Notes: generated from the sequence alone by a model not told the origin. A stretch of 15,015 nucleotides of DNA from an uncultured Ruminococcus sp. (GCA_937942105.1 CALDFS010000171.1:1-15015); one strand, 5' to 3'. Positions 1 through 7,134 are shown, counted from the first letter of the stretch. Numbers and translations are program-made.

Positions 1-62
1 ATGCAGTGGTCATACTGATAATGACGATAATTTGACGCTGATGCGTATAGATGAGGTTAATT

Positions 63-392
63 ATGGAGCTGGATTACAAAAAAATCGGAAGCAGAATAGC
101 GGCAAGGCGCAAAAAGCTCGGGCTTAAACAGTCGGAGGTCGAGGAGCGGGCGAAGATAGGGTATAAATATCTGTCAAACATAGAGCGCGGCATTTCTATT
201 CCGTCGTTAGAGGTGATTCTGCGCCTTTCGATTGCGCTGGATACCACACCGGATGAGTTCCTGCTCGGTGCGGCTGATACAACAAAGGATGATGGGTGGA
301 AATCCGCCGCCGATATGCTCAGAAAGCTCGACAGCAAACAGCTGTCACTTGTGAAAAGCTTTATAAAATGGGTTTCGGAGCAGAATATATAA
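63..392 (+). CDS. Xre-family helix-turn-helix transcriptional regulator
   Basis: A 109-residue protein with a canonical Cro/CI-type helix-turn-helix over residues 8-69. The recognition region contains KQSEVEERAKIGYKYLSNIERG followed by P47 and a third amphipathic helix ending in DEFLLG, the usual Xre domain end. The remaining 40 residues form a short charged C-terminal tail that may mediate dimerisation. I chose the ATG at 63 because GAGG at 53-56 sits 6 bases upstream; an in-frame ATG at 51 would lie on top of that ribosome binding site. It is the first of three small DNA-binding protein genes in the same direction, so it probably regulates its own operon or a linked mobile or accessory element (inference). 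Target genes cannot be told from the window. Confidence 0.9.
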   Translation: MELDYKKIGSRIAARRKKLGLKQSEVEERAKIGYKYLSNIERGISIPSLEVILRLSIALDTTPDEFLLGAADTTKDDGWKSAADMLRKLDSKQLSLVKSFIKWVSEQNI

Positions 393-422
393 ATCCTTTA
401 ATAAAAGGAGACTAAACCCGAT

Positions 423-650
423 ATGATTATCTACAACAAATTGTGGCAGACCCTCAAAGAAAAAGGCATATCCCAATACAAGCTGATAAACGAATTCCAC
501 ATAAGCTCGGGGCAGCTCGACCGCCTTCGCAAGAACTCTAATGTCAACACCTACACCCTTAACCAGCTCTGCGAAATCCTTGACTGCGAGCTTGGGGATA
601 TCGCCGAGCATATCCCTGATAATAGTATTTATAAGGAGATATATAAATGA
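423..650 (+). CDS. Small Xre/Cro-type helix-turn-helix protein
   Basis: A 75-residue protein that is almost only a DNA-binding domain. Helices span roughly residues 5-14, 18-25 and 29-38, with the sequence ISQYKLINEFHISSGQLDRL typical of minimal Cro-like proteins. The end, LNQLCEILDCELGDIAEHI, is the usual final helix of this family. An AAGGAG at 405-410 lies 12 bases before the ATG, slightly long. The stop codon overlaps the next start (ATGA at 647-650), implying translational coupling to the ribbon-helix-helix gene. With the preceding Xre gene it resembles the paired repressor/antirepressor-like regulators of phage or integrative elements, but no other mobile genes are visible. Confidence 0.85.
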   Translation: MIIYNKLWQTLKEKGISQYKLINEFHISSGQLDRLRKNSNVNTYTLNQLCEILDCELGDIAEHIPDNSIYKEIYK

Positions 651-832
651 AACCCGATGATAAGATAATAATAAAACGGCGGGGCGATGATGGTTACCGC
701 GTTTTCAGCGTGCGCGTTCGCGAAGATATAGTTGCAAAAATCGATGCAATAGCACAGGATACCGGCAGAAGCCGCAATGAGATAATAGGAATGCTGCTTG
801 AATTTGCAGTTGACAGGTGCTCTATCGAATAA
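647..832 (+). CDS. Ribbon-helix-helix (CopG/Arc-type) DNA-binding protein
   Basis: A 61-residue protein. Residues about 18-60 fit the ribbon-helix-helix fold: a beta strand (RVFSVRVR), helix A (EDIVAKIDAIAQDTG), the conserved R-S/N-E turn (GRSRNEIIG), and helix B (MLLEFAVDR). Members bind DNA as dimers through the paired N-terminal strands and are common as antitoxins, plasmid copy regulators and accessory-element regulators (family knowledge). AAGGAG at 633-638 is well placed, 8 bases from the ATG, inside the end of the previous gene, which this gene overlaps by four bases. No toxin gene follows; the next feature is the SRP RNA promoter. Its role is therefore undetermined. Confidence 0.8.
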   Translation: MKPDDKIIIKRRGDDGYRVFSVRVREDIVAKIDAIAQDTGRSRNEIIGMLLEFAVDRCSIE

Positions 833-839
833 GCAAGTC

Positions 840-881
840 GGGAACATCTTTGATATTCCCCCAGCCACAAAAGAATTTTTT
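840..881 (+). other. Imperfect hairpin after the regulator trio
   Basis: GGGAACATC (840-848) and GATATTCCC (852-860) form a nine-pair stem with one C/A mismatch around a TTT loop. A run of six T lies at about 876-881, too far from the stem for a classical intrinsic terminator. It may weakly end the three-gene regulator transcript before the SRP RNA promoter. The rest of this gap is A-rich and shows no gene. Confidence 0.25.
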
Positions 882-910
882 AAACAATCCAACAAAAAAT
901 AAAAATGCCC

Positions 911-939
911 TTGCAATAATCAAAAGAATATGTTATAAT
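911..939 (+). promoter_or_regulatory. Strong promoter for the SRP RNA (and probably dnaX)
   Basis: TTGCAA (911-916), a 17-base spacer and TATAAT (934-939) form a near-consensus vegetative sigma promoter. TG at 931-932 adds an extended -10. Transcription would begin near 946, about 20 bases before the SRP RNA core, so the primary transcript probably carries a short leader. Readthrough past the RNA could feed dnaX. Confidence 0.8.
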
Positions 940-966
940 ACCATAGGTTCGTTAATAAACCATAGT

Positions 967-1107
967 GTCCAGTCCGAGATACAGGCGTGCGGGTCCTGCG
1001 CAATAAGGCGCTGTGAACCATGTCAGGCGGGGAACCGAGCAGCATTAAGCAGTTTGCTTTGTGTGACGCAGTCTCGCCCGCACTCCTATATGTCGGACTG
1101 GCTTTTT
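967..1107 (+). ncRNA. ffs: Signal recognition particle RNA, small bacterial type (4.5S-like)
   Basis: This RNA is the scaffold that binds Ffh and targets nascent membrane proteins. The diagnostic apical domain is present: GTCAGG (1022-1027), a CGG/CCG stem capped by a GGAA tetraloop (1028-1037), and AGCAGC (1038-1043). This matches the E. coli pattern, but with a covarying three-pair stem. Lower helices also pair: CTGCG (996-1000) with CGCAG (1067-1071), GTGCGGG (987-993) with CCCGCAC (1077-1083), and CCAGTCCGA (969-977) with TCGGACTGG (1093-1101). There is no room for the Alu domain found in Bacillus-type scRNA, so it is the small form of roughly 135-140 bases. The terminal helix is followed by five T (1103-1107), so it may also serve as the transcription terminator. 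It lies just upstream of dnaX, the usual Firmicutes location. Confidence 0.9.
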
Positions 1108-1131
1108 ATAAAATCCCGAAGGAGTGATGAT

Positions 1132-2775
1132 GTGTATACTGCACTATACCGCAAATGGCGCCCTATGACCTTTGTCGATGTTGTTTCCCAGCCGCATATC
1201 ACCACCACCCTTTCGCGGCAGATAGCCGAGGGGAAGACCGCCCACGCCTACCTGTTCACCGGTTCGCGCGGCACCGGCAAGACCACCTGCGCGCGAATCT
1301 TTGCAAAGGCAATAAACTGCTTAAACCCGCAGGACGGCAAGCCGTGTTTGGAGTGCGAAATATGCCGCGCGGCGGACGAAGGCAGCCTTAACGATATTAT
1401 AGAGATAGACGCTGCCTCGAACACCGGCGTTGAGGATCTCCGCGACCTGCGGGAATCCACCGTATACACCCCCGAAATATGCCGGTATAAGGTCTATATC
1501 ATAGACGAGGTGCATATGCTCTCAAATCAGGCGTTCAACGCGCTTCTTAAAATAATGGAGGAACCGCCCGCACACGTCAAATTCATACTTGCAACAACCG
1601 AAATCCATAAGGTCCCCGCAACCATAATATCCCGCTGCCAGCGGTTCGATTTCCGCAGGATCCGGCAGGAGGATATAATCGCCCGCCTTTTGTATATCGC
1701 CGGGCAGGAGGGTATTTCGCTTGAAAGCGATGCCGCCGCCATGATAGCGCGCCTTTCAGACGGCGCAATGCGCGACGCACTTTCGCTTTTAGACCAGTGC
1801 ATAGCCTATTCCGACAATATAACCGCCAAGGTTGTGGAAGAAGCCGCAGGTGTCGCCGGGCGGGACGCTGTTTTTGATATTTTGAACGCCGTGGCGGATA
1901 AAAACTCCCCCGCCGCTCTGGAAGTTTTAGATATGCTATACTCCCGCTCCAAGGATATGACAAGGCTGTGCGATGAGCTGGTGGCGGAGCTGCGAAATAT
2001 AATGCTGATAAAATCCGCCCCCGGCAGCGAGCGGCTTATTGACTGCCTGCCAGGTGATATGGACAAGCTGAAAGCGCTGAGCGAAAGGCTCACAATCGAA
2101 GAGGTCTTTATGCAGCTGGATATCCTGCGCTCGGCTTCCGAGCAGATGCAGCGTGCTTCATCAAAGCGAACCGAGCTGGAAATGACGGTCATTAAGCTCT
2201 GCACAAGCGCAGGAGTATCGCTGAAAGCGGCTCCCGCAGCGATGACCGCCCCGGTGGACGATGGCGAGATATCCGCACTTGTTAAGCGGATAGCATCCCT
2301 TGAAAAGGAGCTTGCCGCCCTGAAAGCGGCAGGACTGCGGGGAACACAGTCCCCCTTGCAGCAGCAAGACCCGCAGAATATCCCATATCAGCCACAGACG
2401 GCTCAGGAAGCAAAGCCGGCCGCAAGACCCGCTCAGAAGCTGACCGAGGATATGCTGAAAGACTTCGAGCAGTGGGACGAGGTGCTTGACAGGCTGACAG
2501 AGGTAAACCCCGGCTGTGCAGGAGCACTAAAAGGCTCCCGCGGGCGGTACTGCGACAACATCCTGCTGATAGAGGTGCAGTCGGAATTCTTCCTGAGCCT
2601 GTTCAAAAAACAGGAAAATGCGTCATCTCTGCGTGACGTAGTAAAGGAAATAACAGGCAAAACCTTCTCCCTGCGCGCAAGGTGCATAAAAGAGCAAGCC
2701 ACAGCTCGTGAAGATAAAATAGCACAGCTGATAGAGCAGGCTAAAAAGGCTGATATACCTGTAGATTATAATTAA
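1132..2775 (+). CDS. dnaX: DNA polymerase III subunit gamma/tau
   Basis: A 547-residue clamp-loader ATPase that loads the sliding clamp and organises the replisome. The start VYTALYRKWRPMTF is the standard DnaX beginning and is read from a GTG at 1132, with AAGGAG at 1119-1124. A longer in-frame extension to 817 runs through the SRP RNA and is not real. Visible motifs are Walker A GSRGTGKT (44-51), four zinc-binding cysteines (63, 72, 75, 78), Walker B with D125-E126 in YIIDEVHML, sensor 1 ATTE, and SRC in IISRCQRF. The AAA+ core and collar reach about residue 370. A variable Q/P/A-rich linker and a C-terminal tau-type domain (about 430-547) follow. Length is typical for Clostridia. Only the full-length product is evident; I see no convincing gamma-frameshift site. 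Confidence 0.97.
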   Translation: MYTALYRKWRPMTFVDVVSQPHITTTLSRQIAEGKTAHAYLFTGSRGTGKTTCARIFAKAINCLNPQDGKPCLECEICRAADEGSLNDIIEIDAASNTGVEDLRDLRESTVYTPEICRYKVYIIDEVHMLSNQAFNALLKIMEEPPAHVKFILATTEIHKVPATIISRCQRFDFRRIRQEDIIARLLYIAGQEGISLESDAAAMIARLSDGAMRDALSLLDQCIAYSDNITAKVVEEAAGVAGRDAVFDILNAVADKNSPAALEVLDMLYSRSKDMTRLCDELVAELRNIMLIKSAPGSERLIDCLPGDMDKLKALSERLTIEEVFMQLDILRSASEQMQRASSKRTELEMTVIKLCTSAGVSLKAAPAAMTAPVDDGEISALVKRIASLEKELAALKAAGLRGTQSPLQQQDPQNIPYQPQTAQEAKPAARPAQKLTEDMLKDFEQWDEVLDRLTEVNPGCAGALKGSRGRYCDNILLIEVQSEFFLSLFKKQENASSLRDVVKEITGKTFSLRARCIKEQATAREDKIAQLIEQAKKADIPVDYN

Positions 2776-2785
2776 TTCCAAGCGA

Positions 2786-2908
2786 AATGAAAGCACAAAG
2801 TGAATAAGCGCAAGTCGGCAAAGCCGCGAAGCGGCACTAAAAATCCGTCGCCGTCAGACGACACCTCAACTCTTCACTCATCACTTTTCACTCTTCACTG
2901 CTTTCATT
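2786..2908 (+). repeat. Repeat-like intergenic element with inverted ends
   Basis: The dnaX-ebfC spacer is bounded by a perfect 10-bp inverted repeat, AATGAAAGCA (2786-2795) and TGCTTTCATT (2899-2908). Inside are a perfect GCCGC-GAA-GCGGC hairpin (2823-2835) and a GTCG...CGAC stem. It ends in a run of degenerate TTCACTC units (about 2869-2899), which read as GTGAAGAGTG units on the other strand. It resembles non-coding dispersed repeats or MITE-like elements of gut Clostridia. Copy number cannot be judged from one window. Confidence 0.5.
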
Positions 2909-2978
2909 CCACTATATCAAATCACAAAAGATAAACAAAACCATAACATATTACAAACAACAGAAAGGATATCAAACT

Positions 2979-3326
2979 ATGAAAGCAAGAATCCCCCAGG
3001 GTATGGGCGGCGGTCCGCAGAATATGAATCAGATGATCCGTCAGGCACAGAAGATGCAGGAGGATATGGCGGCGTTCCAGTCGGAATTAGAGGAAAAGGA
3101 ATTCAAGGCGTCGGTCGGCGGCGGAGCTGTTGAAATAACCATGAACGGCAAGCGCGAGATCAAGGGCGTATCCATCAAGCCGGAGGTCGTTGACCCTGAG
3201 GATGTTGAAATGCTTGAAGACCTTATTGCAAGCGCAGTTAACGAGGTTCTTTCAAACATTGAAACCGAATCGAGCGAGGGCATGTCTAAAATCACCGGCG
3301 GAATGAGTATGCCGGGTCTGTTCTGA
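2979..3326 (+). CDS. ebfC: YbaB/EbfC family nucleoid-associated protein
   Basis: A 115-residue dimeric DNA-binding protein of the nucleoid. The family signature is clear. A Gly/Met/Gln-rich N-terminus leads into helix MNQMIRQAQKMQEDM, then a three-stranded sheet with GGGAVEITMNGKREIKGVSI, then VVDPEDVEMLEDLIASAVNEV and a Gly/Met-rich tail ending MPGLF. Length matches the family (about 100-115 residues). AAAGGA at 2964-2969 precedes the ATG by 9 bases. Its TGA overlaps the recR ATG by one base (TGATG), indicating coupled translation. The dnaX-ebfC-recR order is conserved in many bacteria and supports all three assignments. Confidence 0.96.
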   Translation: MKARIPQGMGGGPQNMNQMIRQAQKMQEDMAAFQSELEEKEFKASVGGGAVEITMNGKREIKGVSIKPEVVDPEDVEMLEDLIASAVNEVLSNIETESSEGMSKITGGMSMPGLF

Positions 3327-3928
3327 TGGCGGAATCCGGCGCACTCCCGCTGACGCTGCTGGCGGAGCAATTTGCCCGTCTGCCGGGAATAGGAATGAAA
3401 ACCGCGCAAAGGCTTGCCTACTTTGTAATGTCGATGTCTGACGAGGAGGCTTCCGCCTTTGCCAAGGCGATATTATACGCCCACAAGACCGTTCACAGCT
3501 GCTCAGTCTGCCAGAACCTGACCGACAAGGCGGTCTGCCCCATCTGCTCGGACGATAATCGCGATCACGCCACCATATGCGTAGTGGAAAATCCAAAGGA
3601 CGTTGCGGCGTTCGAGCGCACCCGCGAGTATAACGGGGTCTATCACGTTCTGCACGGGCTGATATCCCCTATAGACGGCATAACGCCTGACAAGCTGAGG
3701 ATAAACGAGCTTCTGGCAAGAATCTCGAAGGGCGAGATAAAAGAGGTCATAATGGCGACCAACCCCACCCCCGAGGGCGAGGCTACGGCTATATACATCT
3801 CAAAGCTTTTAAAGCCGCTGGGAATAAGAGTCACCCGCCTTGCATTCGGTCTGCCAATAGGCGCAATGCTTGAATATGCCGACGAGATGACGCTTTTCAA
3901 GGCGCTTGAAAACAGGAACGAGATTTAG
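3326..3928 (+). CDS. recR: Recombination mediator protein RecR
   Basis: A 200-residue protein that works with RecO (and RecF) to load RecA at gaps in DNA. Length is standard. An N-terminal helix-hairpin-helix is seen in LPGIGMKTAQRLA (residues 19-31). A zinc finger follows with C59, C62, C71 and C74. A Toprim domain has the conserved acidic residue at E88 in VVENPKD and the motif ATNPTPEGEATA about 45 residues later. The C-terminus ends with the Walker-like segment RLAFGLPIGAMLEYADE. Translation is coupled to ebfC through a one-base overlap, and tadA begins three bases after its stop. Confidence 0.97.
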   Translation: MAESGALPLTLLAEQFARLPGIGMKTAQRLAYFVMSMSDEEASAFAKAILYAHKTVHSCSVCQNLTDKAVCPICSDDNRDHATICVVENPKDVAAFERTREYNGVYHVLHGLISPIDGITPDKLRINELLARISKGEIKEVIMATNPTPEGEATAIYISKLLKPLGIRVTRLAFGLPIGAMLEYADEMTLFKALENRNEI

Positions 3929-3931
3929 TGT

Positions 3932-4414
3932 ATGCCGTATCTTGACGACGAATATTACATGCGTGAGGCGATGGCTTTGGCACGCAAGGCATTCTCTCTG
4001 GGTGAAGCACCTGTTGGGGCGGTGGTTGTGAAAAAGTCATCCGGCGAGATAATCGGCAGAGGGTACAACCTGCGAGAGAGCGGAAAATCCCCCCTTGCCC
4101 ACGCCGAAATTATGGCTCTTGACGAAGCAAGCAGGACTTTGGGCGGCTGGCGGGTGGTTGACAGCGTTTTGTATGTCACCTTGGAGCCCTGCCCGATGTG
4201 CGCCGGGGCAATAATAAATTCGCGGATAGACAGAGTTGTGTTCGGTGCAAGCGACCCGAAGGCCGGGTGCGCGGGGTCGGTCGTAAACCTGTTTGAGATG
4301 GGATTTAATCATAAGCCGGAGGTTGCCGCGGGAGTTTTGGAGGATGAGTGTGCTGGGCTTTTGAGCGAGTTTTTTAGGGGGCTTCGTGAGAAGAGGAAAG
4401 AGCGCGGCAAGTGA
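3932..4414 (+). CDS. tadA: tRNA-specific adenosine(34) deaminase
   Basis: A 160-residue zinc-dependent deaminase that converts A34 to inosine at the wobble position of tRNA-Arg(ACG). The catalytic signature is HAE (H57, E59 as proton shuttle) with PCPMC (zinc ligands C87 and C90). The substrate-side motif EAPVGAVVV is at residues 25-33. Length and the YYMREAMALA start fit TadA better than a cytidine or guanine deaminase. It follows recR by three bases and probably belongs to the same transcript. The stop codon TGA lies inside the first unit of the downstream GTGAT repeat (4411-4415), so the repeat abuts or has redefined the gene end. The C-terminal REKRKERGK tail is basic and variable. Confidence 0.93.
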   Translation: MPYLDDEYYMREAMALARKAFSLGEAPVGAVVVKKSSGEIIGRGYNLRESGKSPLAHAEIMALDEASRTLGGWRVVDSVLYVTLEPCPMCAGAIINSRIDRVVFGASDPKAGCAGSVVNLFEMGFNHKPEVAAGVLEDECAGLLSEFFRGLREKRKERGK

Positions 4415-4475
4415 TTCGCTTCGCTAGTGATGTCGCTTCGCTGTGATGTCAGCGTTTCACTGCGGTGAAACGCTT
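4411..4475 (+). repeat. GTGATG-spaced repeat units with hairpin after tadA
   Basis: GTGAT recurs at 4411, 4427, 4443 and 4476. The first three are exactly 16 bases apart, giving two near-identical 16-mers of the form GTGATNTCGCTTCGCT. The third unit opens a perfect 10-bp stem, AGCGTTTCAC-TGCG-GTGAAACGCT (4451-4474). The first unit provides the tadA stop codon. Confidence 0.65.
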
Positions 4476-4485
4476 GTGATGCAAT

Positions 4486-4804
4486 CGTTTCATCATTCGA
4501 TGAAACGCGCACGGCGCGATGAGGAGTGGCTGACGCCAACGAATTTTAAAAACGGCTAACGCCGTCTTGTCGCGGCTTCGCCGTACTCCCCTTTTATTTG
4601 ATTTTCGGAGATGGTTTAGATACGACGGTTTGTGCGTTTCCTCCCGGCGCGCCTTCTGAGTTTTGTGTTCTATCGCAGTTTGTTGGGAAACCGTACATGG
4701 TGCGGGCGGAGTTCCGGACGCTTACGCGTCCTAAGCGGCTTAACGCCGCTCACGCGCCGCAGGCGCGCAGACCTCCGCTGCCCACAAATGTTCCAGGGCG
4801 CGCC
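4486..4804 (+). repeat. Array of consecutive short hairpins in a 470-base spacer
   Basis: The gap 4415-4886 holds no credible gene but is packed with perfect short stems. They are 4486-4507 (9 bp), 4506-4518 (5 bp), 4527-4538 (4 bp), 4552-4565 (5 bp), 4573-4583 (4 bp), 4716-4731 (GGACGC/GCGTCC), 4734-4750 (AGCGGC/GCCGCT) and 4753-4767 (CGCGCC/GGCGCG). Two copies of the palindromic GGCGCGCCTT begin at 4646 and 4797. An open frame at 4598-4858 spans these stems but has no ribosome binding site and is a low-complexity translation of the repeats. One or more stems may act as a processing or termination site after tadA (inference). Confidence 0.6.
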
Positions 4805-4886
4805 TTAACCGCAGTACCTCAGCCCACACTTCGCATTCCAAACCACACACCAAAATAACAATAAATCAACCAATTGGAGAAGCATC

Positions 4887-5930
4887 ATGAAATACCAATT
4901 CAATGACGAAAATTTCAATTACAGCGGCAGAATCGATTTTTCTGAGCCGGACGGCGTTTTGCTGGTTTGGCCTGGCAGCTACATCGGGTTCTGCTTTTCG
5001 GGTACAGAGCTTCGGCTTGAGCTTGAAAACCGCCGCTCCTGGAACGGCAGCAGGCTGGGATTTGTAGTTGACGGCAAGGAGAGCATCATCGACATCGGTG
5101 ACGGCGTGGAAACCTGCGTCCTGTGTGAAGACCTGCCCGCCGGCACTCACAGCTGTTACATTTACAAGCCGATGTCAGGAGGATACATCAAGCTTTTGAA
5201 TCTTATTCTTGATGACAGTGCGCGACTTTTAAGACCTCTGCCCAAGCCTCACAAAAGAATCGAATTTTACGGTGATTCCGTCACCGCGGGGGATGTTGTT
5301 GACGCTGACGAGTACATGGGCAAGCCAGACCCCGACGGCAACAACGGTCAGTGGGACAATTCATGGCACACCTACGCCATGCGCGCCGGAAGGATGCTCC
5401 CGGCGGAGGTATACAACACCTCGCAGGGGGGAATCGCTCTTTTAAACGGCACAGGCTATTTTGAAATGCCGAATATGCGCGGCTTGGAATCCTGCTACGA
5501 CAAGCTAAGATACTGCAATTTTGACAAAATAACCGAGTGGGACTTCAGCCGCTTCGTCCCCCACGTTATCGTGTTTGCAATAGGTCAGAACGACCACAAC
5601 CCCAACCCCGACTGCATATACGACAAGGTGCATTACCGCGCAAAGTGGGAGGATAAATACATCGAGATAATCAACTCCATCCGCCTGCACGCTCCCAAGG
5701 CGACTGTGGTTTTGGCGCTCACCGTGCTTAACCACGACCCAGCGTGGGATGAAGCTCTTGAAGAGATAAAGGACAAAATGGGCGGTGCAAGAAACAGGGT
5801 CTATCACCTTGTATACAGCCGCTGCGGCAAGGCGACGCCGGGGCATCCCAGAAACGCCGAGCAGCAGGAAATGGCGCAGGAGCTTGTGGACTTCTTAAAT
5901 TCCCTGCCCGAAAGCACTTGGCGGGATTGA
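4887..5930 (+). CDS. CE2-like SGNH/GDSL-family esterase (two-domain)
   Basis: A 347-residue hydrolase. Residues 1-120 look like the beta-sandwich domain found before the catalytic domain in family CE2 carbohydrate acetylesterases. Residues 123-347 are an SGNH hydrolase with block I GDSVT (nucleophile S131), the block II glycine in QGGIAL (G182), block III GQND (233-236, N235) and block V GHP (H320). The usual Asp three residues before the histidine is replaced by Thr (T317). CE2 enzymes are known to work with a Ser-His dyad, so this fits that family. There is no signal peptide, so it probably acts in the cytoplasm on imported acetylated sugars or oligosaccharides (inference). GGAGA at 4876-4880 sets the ATG start. 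It is flanked by the hairpin spacer and fprA, with no linked sugar genes. Confidence 0.82.
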   Translation: MKYQFNDENFNYSGRIDFSEPDGVLLVWPGSYIGFCFSGTELRLELENRRSWNGSRLGFVVDGKESIIDIGDGVETCVLCEDLPAGTHSCYIYKPMSGGYIKLLNLILDDSARLLRPLPKPHKRIEFYGDSVTAGDVVDADEYMGKPDPDGNNGQWDNSWHTYAMRAGRMLPAEVYNTSQGGIALLNGTGYFEMPNMRGLESCYDKLRYCNFDKITEWDFSRFVPHVIVFAIGQNDHNPNPDCIYDKVHYRAKWEDKYIEIINSIRLHAPKATVVLALTVLNHDPAWDEALEEIKDKMGGARNRVYHLVYSRCGKATPGHPRNAEQQEMAQELVDFLNSLPESTWRD

Positions 5931-5988
5931 TCCCGAAAAATAATATCATATCAGAATAAATCAATAATATAAAGGACGGTTGACTAAA

Positions 5989-7134
5989 ATGCAGATCACA
6001 AAAGACATTCGTTATATAGGCGTGAACGACCACGAGGTTGACCTTTTTGAAGGTCAGTATGTTGTTCCGAACGGCATGGCTTACAATTCCTATGTCGTCA
6101 TCGACGAGAAAATCGCGGTCATGGACACTGCGGACGTACATTTCAAGGACGAGTGGATGGCAAACCTGAAGGCGGCTCTTGACGGCAGAAGCCCGGATTA
6201 CCTTGTCGTCTCACACATGGAGCCTGACCATTCCGCGAACATCGCCGCATTTTTGCAGGAGTACCCGGAAGCTAAGGTTGTCGCCACCCGCATGGCTTTC
6301 ACCATGATGGGTCAGTTCTTCGGGGATGATTACGCTTCCCGCAGGATCATAGCGGCGGAGGGCTCCACCCTCCCCCTCGGCAAGCACACCCTCACCTTCT
6401 ACACCGCGCCCATGGTTCACTGGCCTGAGGTTATGGTGACATATGACTCGACCGACAAGGTTCTTTTCTCGGCGGATGGCTTCGGAAAGTTCGGCGCGTT
6501 GGACGCTGACGAGGATTGGGCTTGCGAGGCAAGAAGATATTACATCGGCATCGTTGGCAAGTTCGGTCCGCAGGTTCAGGCTCTTTTAAAGAAGGCTTCC
6601 GCACTGGATATCAGCATCATCTGCCCATTGCACGGTCCTATCCTGACAGAGAATTTAGGATACTACCTTAATCTTTACAACACCTGGTCGAGCTATGGCG
6701 TTGAGAGCGAAGGGGTCGTCATCGCGTATACATCAGTCTACGGTCACACAAAGGAAGCGGCCTTGAAGCTTGCAAATATGCTTGAAGCCAAGGGCGAGAA
6801 GGTAACCGTAAGCGACCTTGCGCGCTGTGACATGGCAGAAGCCGTTGAGGATGCTTTCCGCTACGGCAGGCTGGTTCTGGCAACAACTACCTACAACACC
6901 GAGATATTCCCCTATATGCGTGAATTCATCAACCACCTGACCGAGCGCGGATATCAGAACCGCAGGGTTGGAATAATAGAGAATGGCTCCTGGGCGCCGA
7001 TGGCTGCAAAGGTCATGAAGGAGATGCTCTCCGGCTGCAAGAATCTTGAAATAGTAGAGCCTGTCGTTACCATAAAATCAGCGCTCAACGCAGCAAGTGA
7101 GGAGGCTCTGTCACAGCTGGCAGAAGCCATTTGA
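5989..7134 (+). CDS. fprA: FprA-family A-type flavoprotein (flavodiiron O2/NO reductase)
   Basis: A 381-residue flavodiiron protein that reduces O2 to water and/or NO to N2O in the cytoplasm of anaerobes. The N-terminal beta-lactamase-like domain carries the complete diiron ligand set: H76, E78, D80, H81 (HMEPDH), H144, D163 and H215. The C-terminal flavodoxin domain begins near residue 242, with the FMN phosphate loop TSVYGHT (248-254), and continues with TTTYNTEIFPYM and ENGSWAP. Length is typical for class A proteins without extra domains. A TTG at 5980 is only 3 bases from AAAGGA (5971-5976), so the ATG at 5989 is preferred. Its electron donor is probably the downstream flavin reductase-rubredoxin fusion, as in Moorella hrb-fprA. 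Confidence 0.95.
   Translation: MQITKDIRYIGVNDHEVDLFEGQYVVPNGMAYNSYVVIDEKIAVMDTADVHFKDEWMANLKAALDGRSPDYLVVSHMEPDHSANIAAFLQEYPEAKVVATRMAFTMMGQFFGDDYASRRIIAAEGSTLPLGKHTLTFYTAPMVHWPEVMVTYDSTDKVLFSADGFGKFGALDADEDWACEARRYYIGIVGKFGPQVQALLKKASALDISIICPLHGPILTENLGYYLNLYNTWSSYGVESEGVVIAYTSVYGHTKEAALKLANMLEAKGEKVTVSDLARCDMAEAVEDAFRYGRLVLATTTYNTEIFPYMREFINHLTERGYQNRRVGIIENGSWAPMAAKVMKEMLSGCKNLEIVEPVVTIKSALNAASEEALSQLAEAI

Noticed and set aside
1..62. 3' end of an upstream gene
   Set aside because: Clustered stops (TGATAATGA at 16-24) are consistent with a gene end, but only about five codons are visible and nothing identifies the product.
817..1131. N-terminal extension of the dnaX reading frame
   Set aside because: It runs through the SRP RNA promoter and gene and has no ribosome binding site; the conserved DnaX start at 1132 has one.
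2602..2612. Run of six A in dnaX as a gamma-type programmed frameshift site
   Set aside because: It lies close to the 3' end of the gene, is not a full slippery heptamer with an obvious downstream stem, and would not produce a gamma-sized product.
4411..4804. CRISPR array as an explanation of the spaced repeats
   Set aside because: The repeats are short and the spacing is irregular after the third unit; there are no uniform spacers and no cas genes.
4598..4858. 86-codon open frame in the spacer before the esterase
   Set aside because: No ribosome binding site; its sequence is a translation of consecutive GC-rich hairpins and palindromes, and composition (Pro/Arg/Ala-rich) is typical of spurious frames in repeats.
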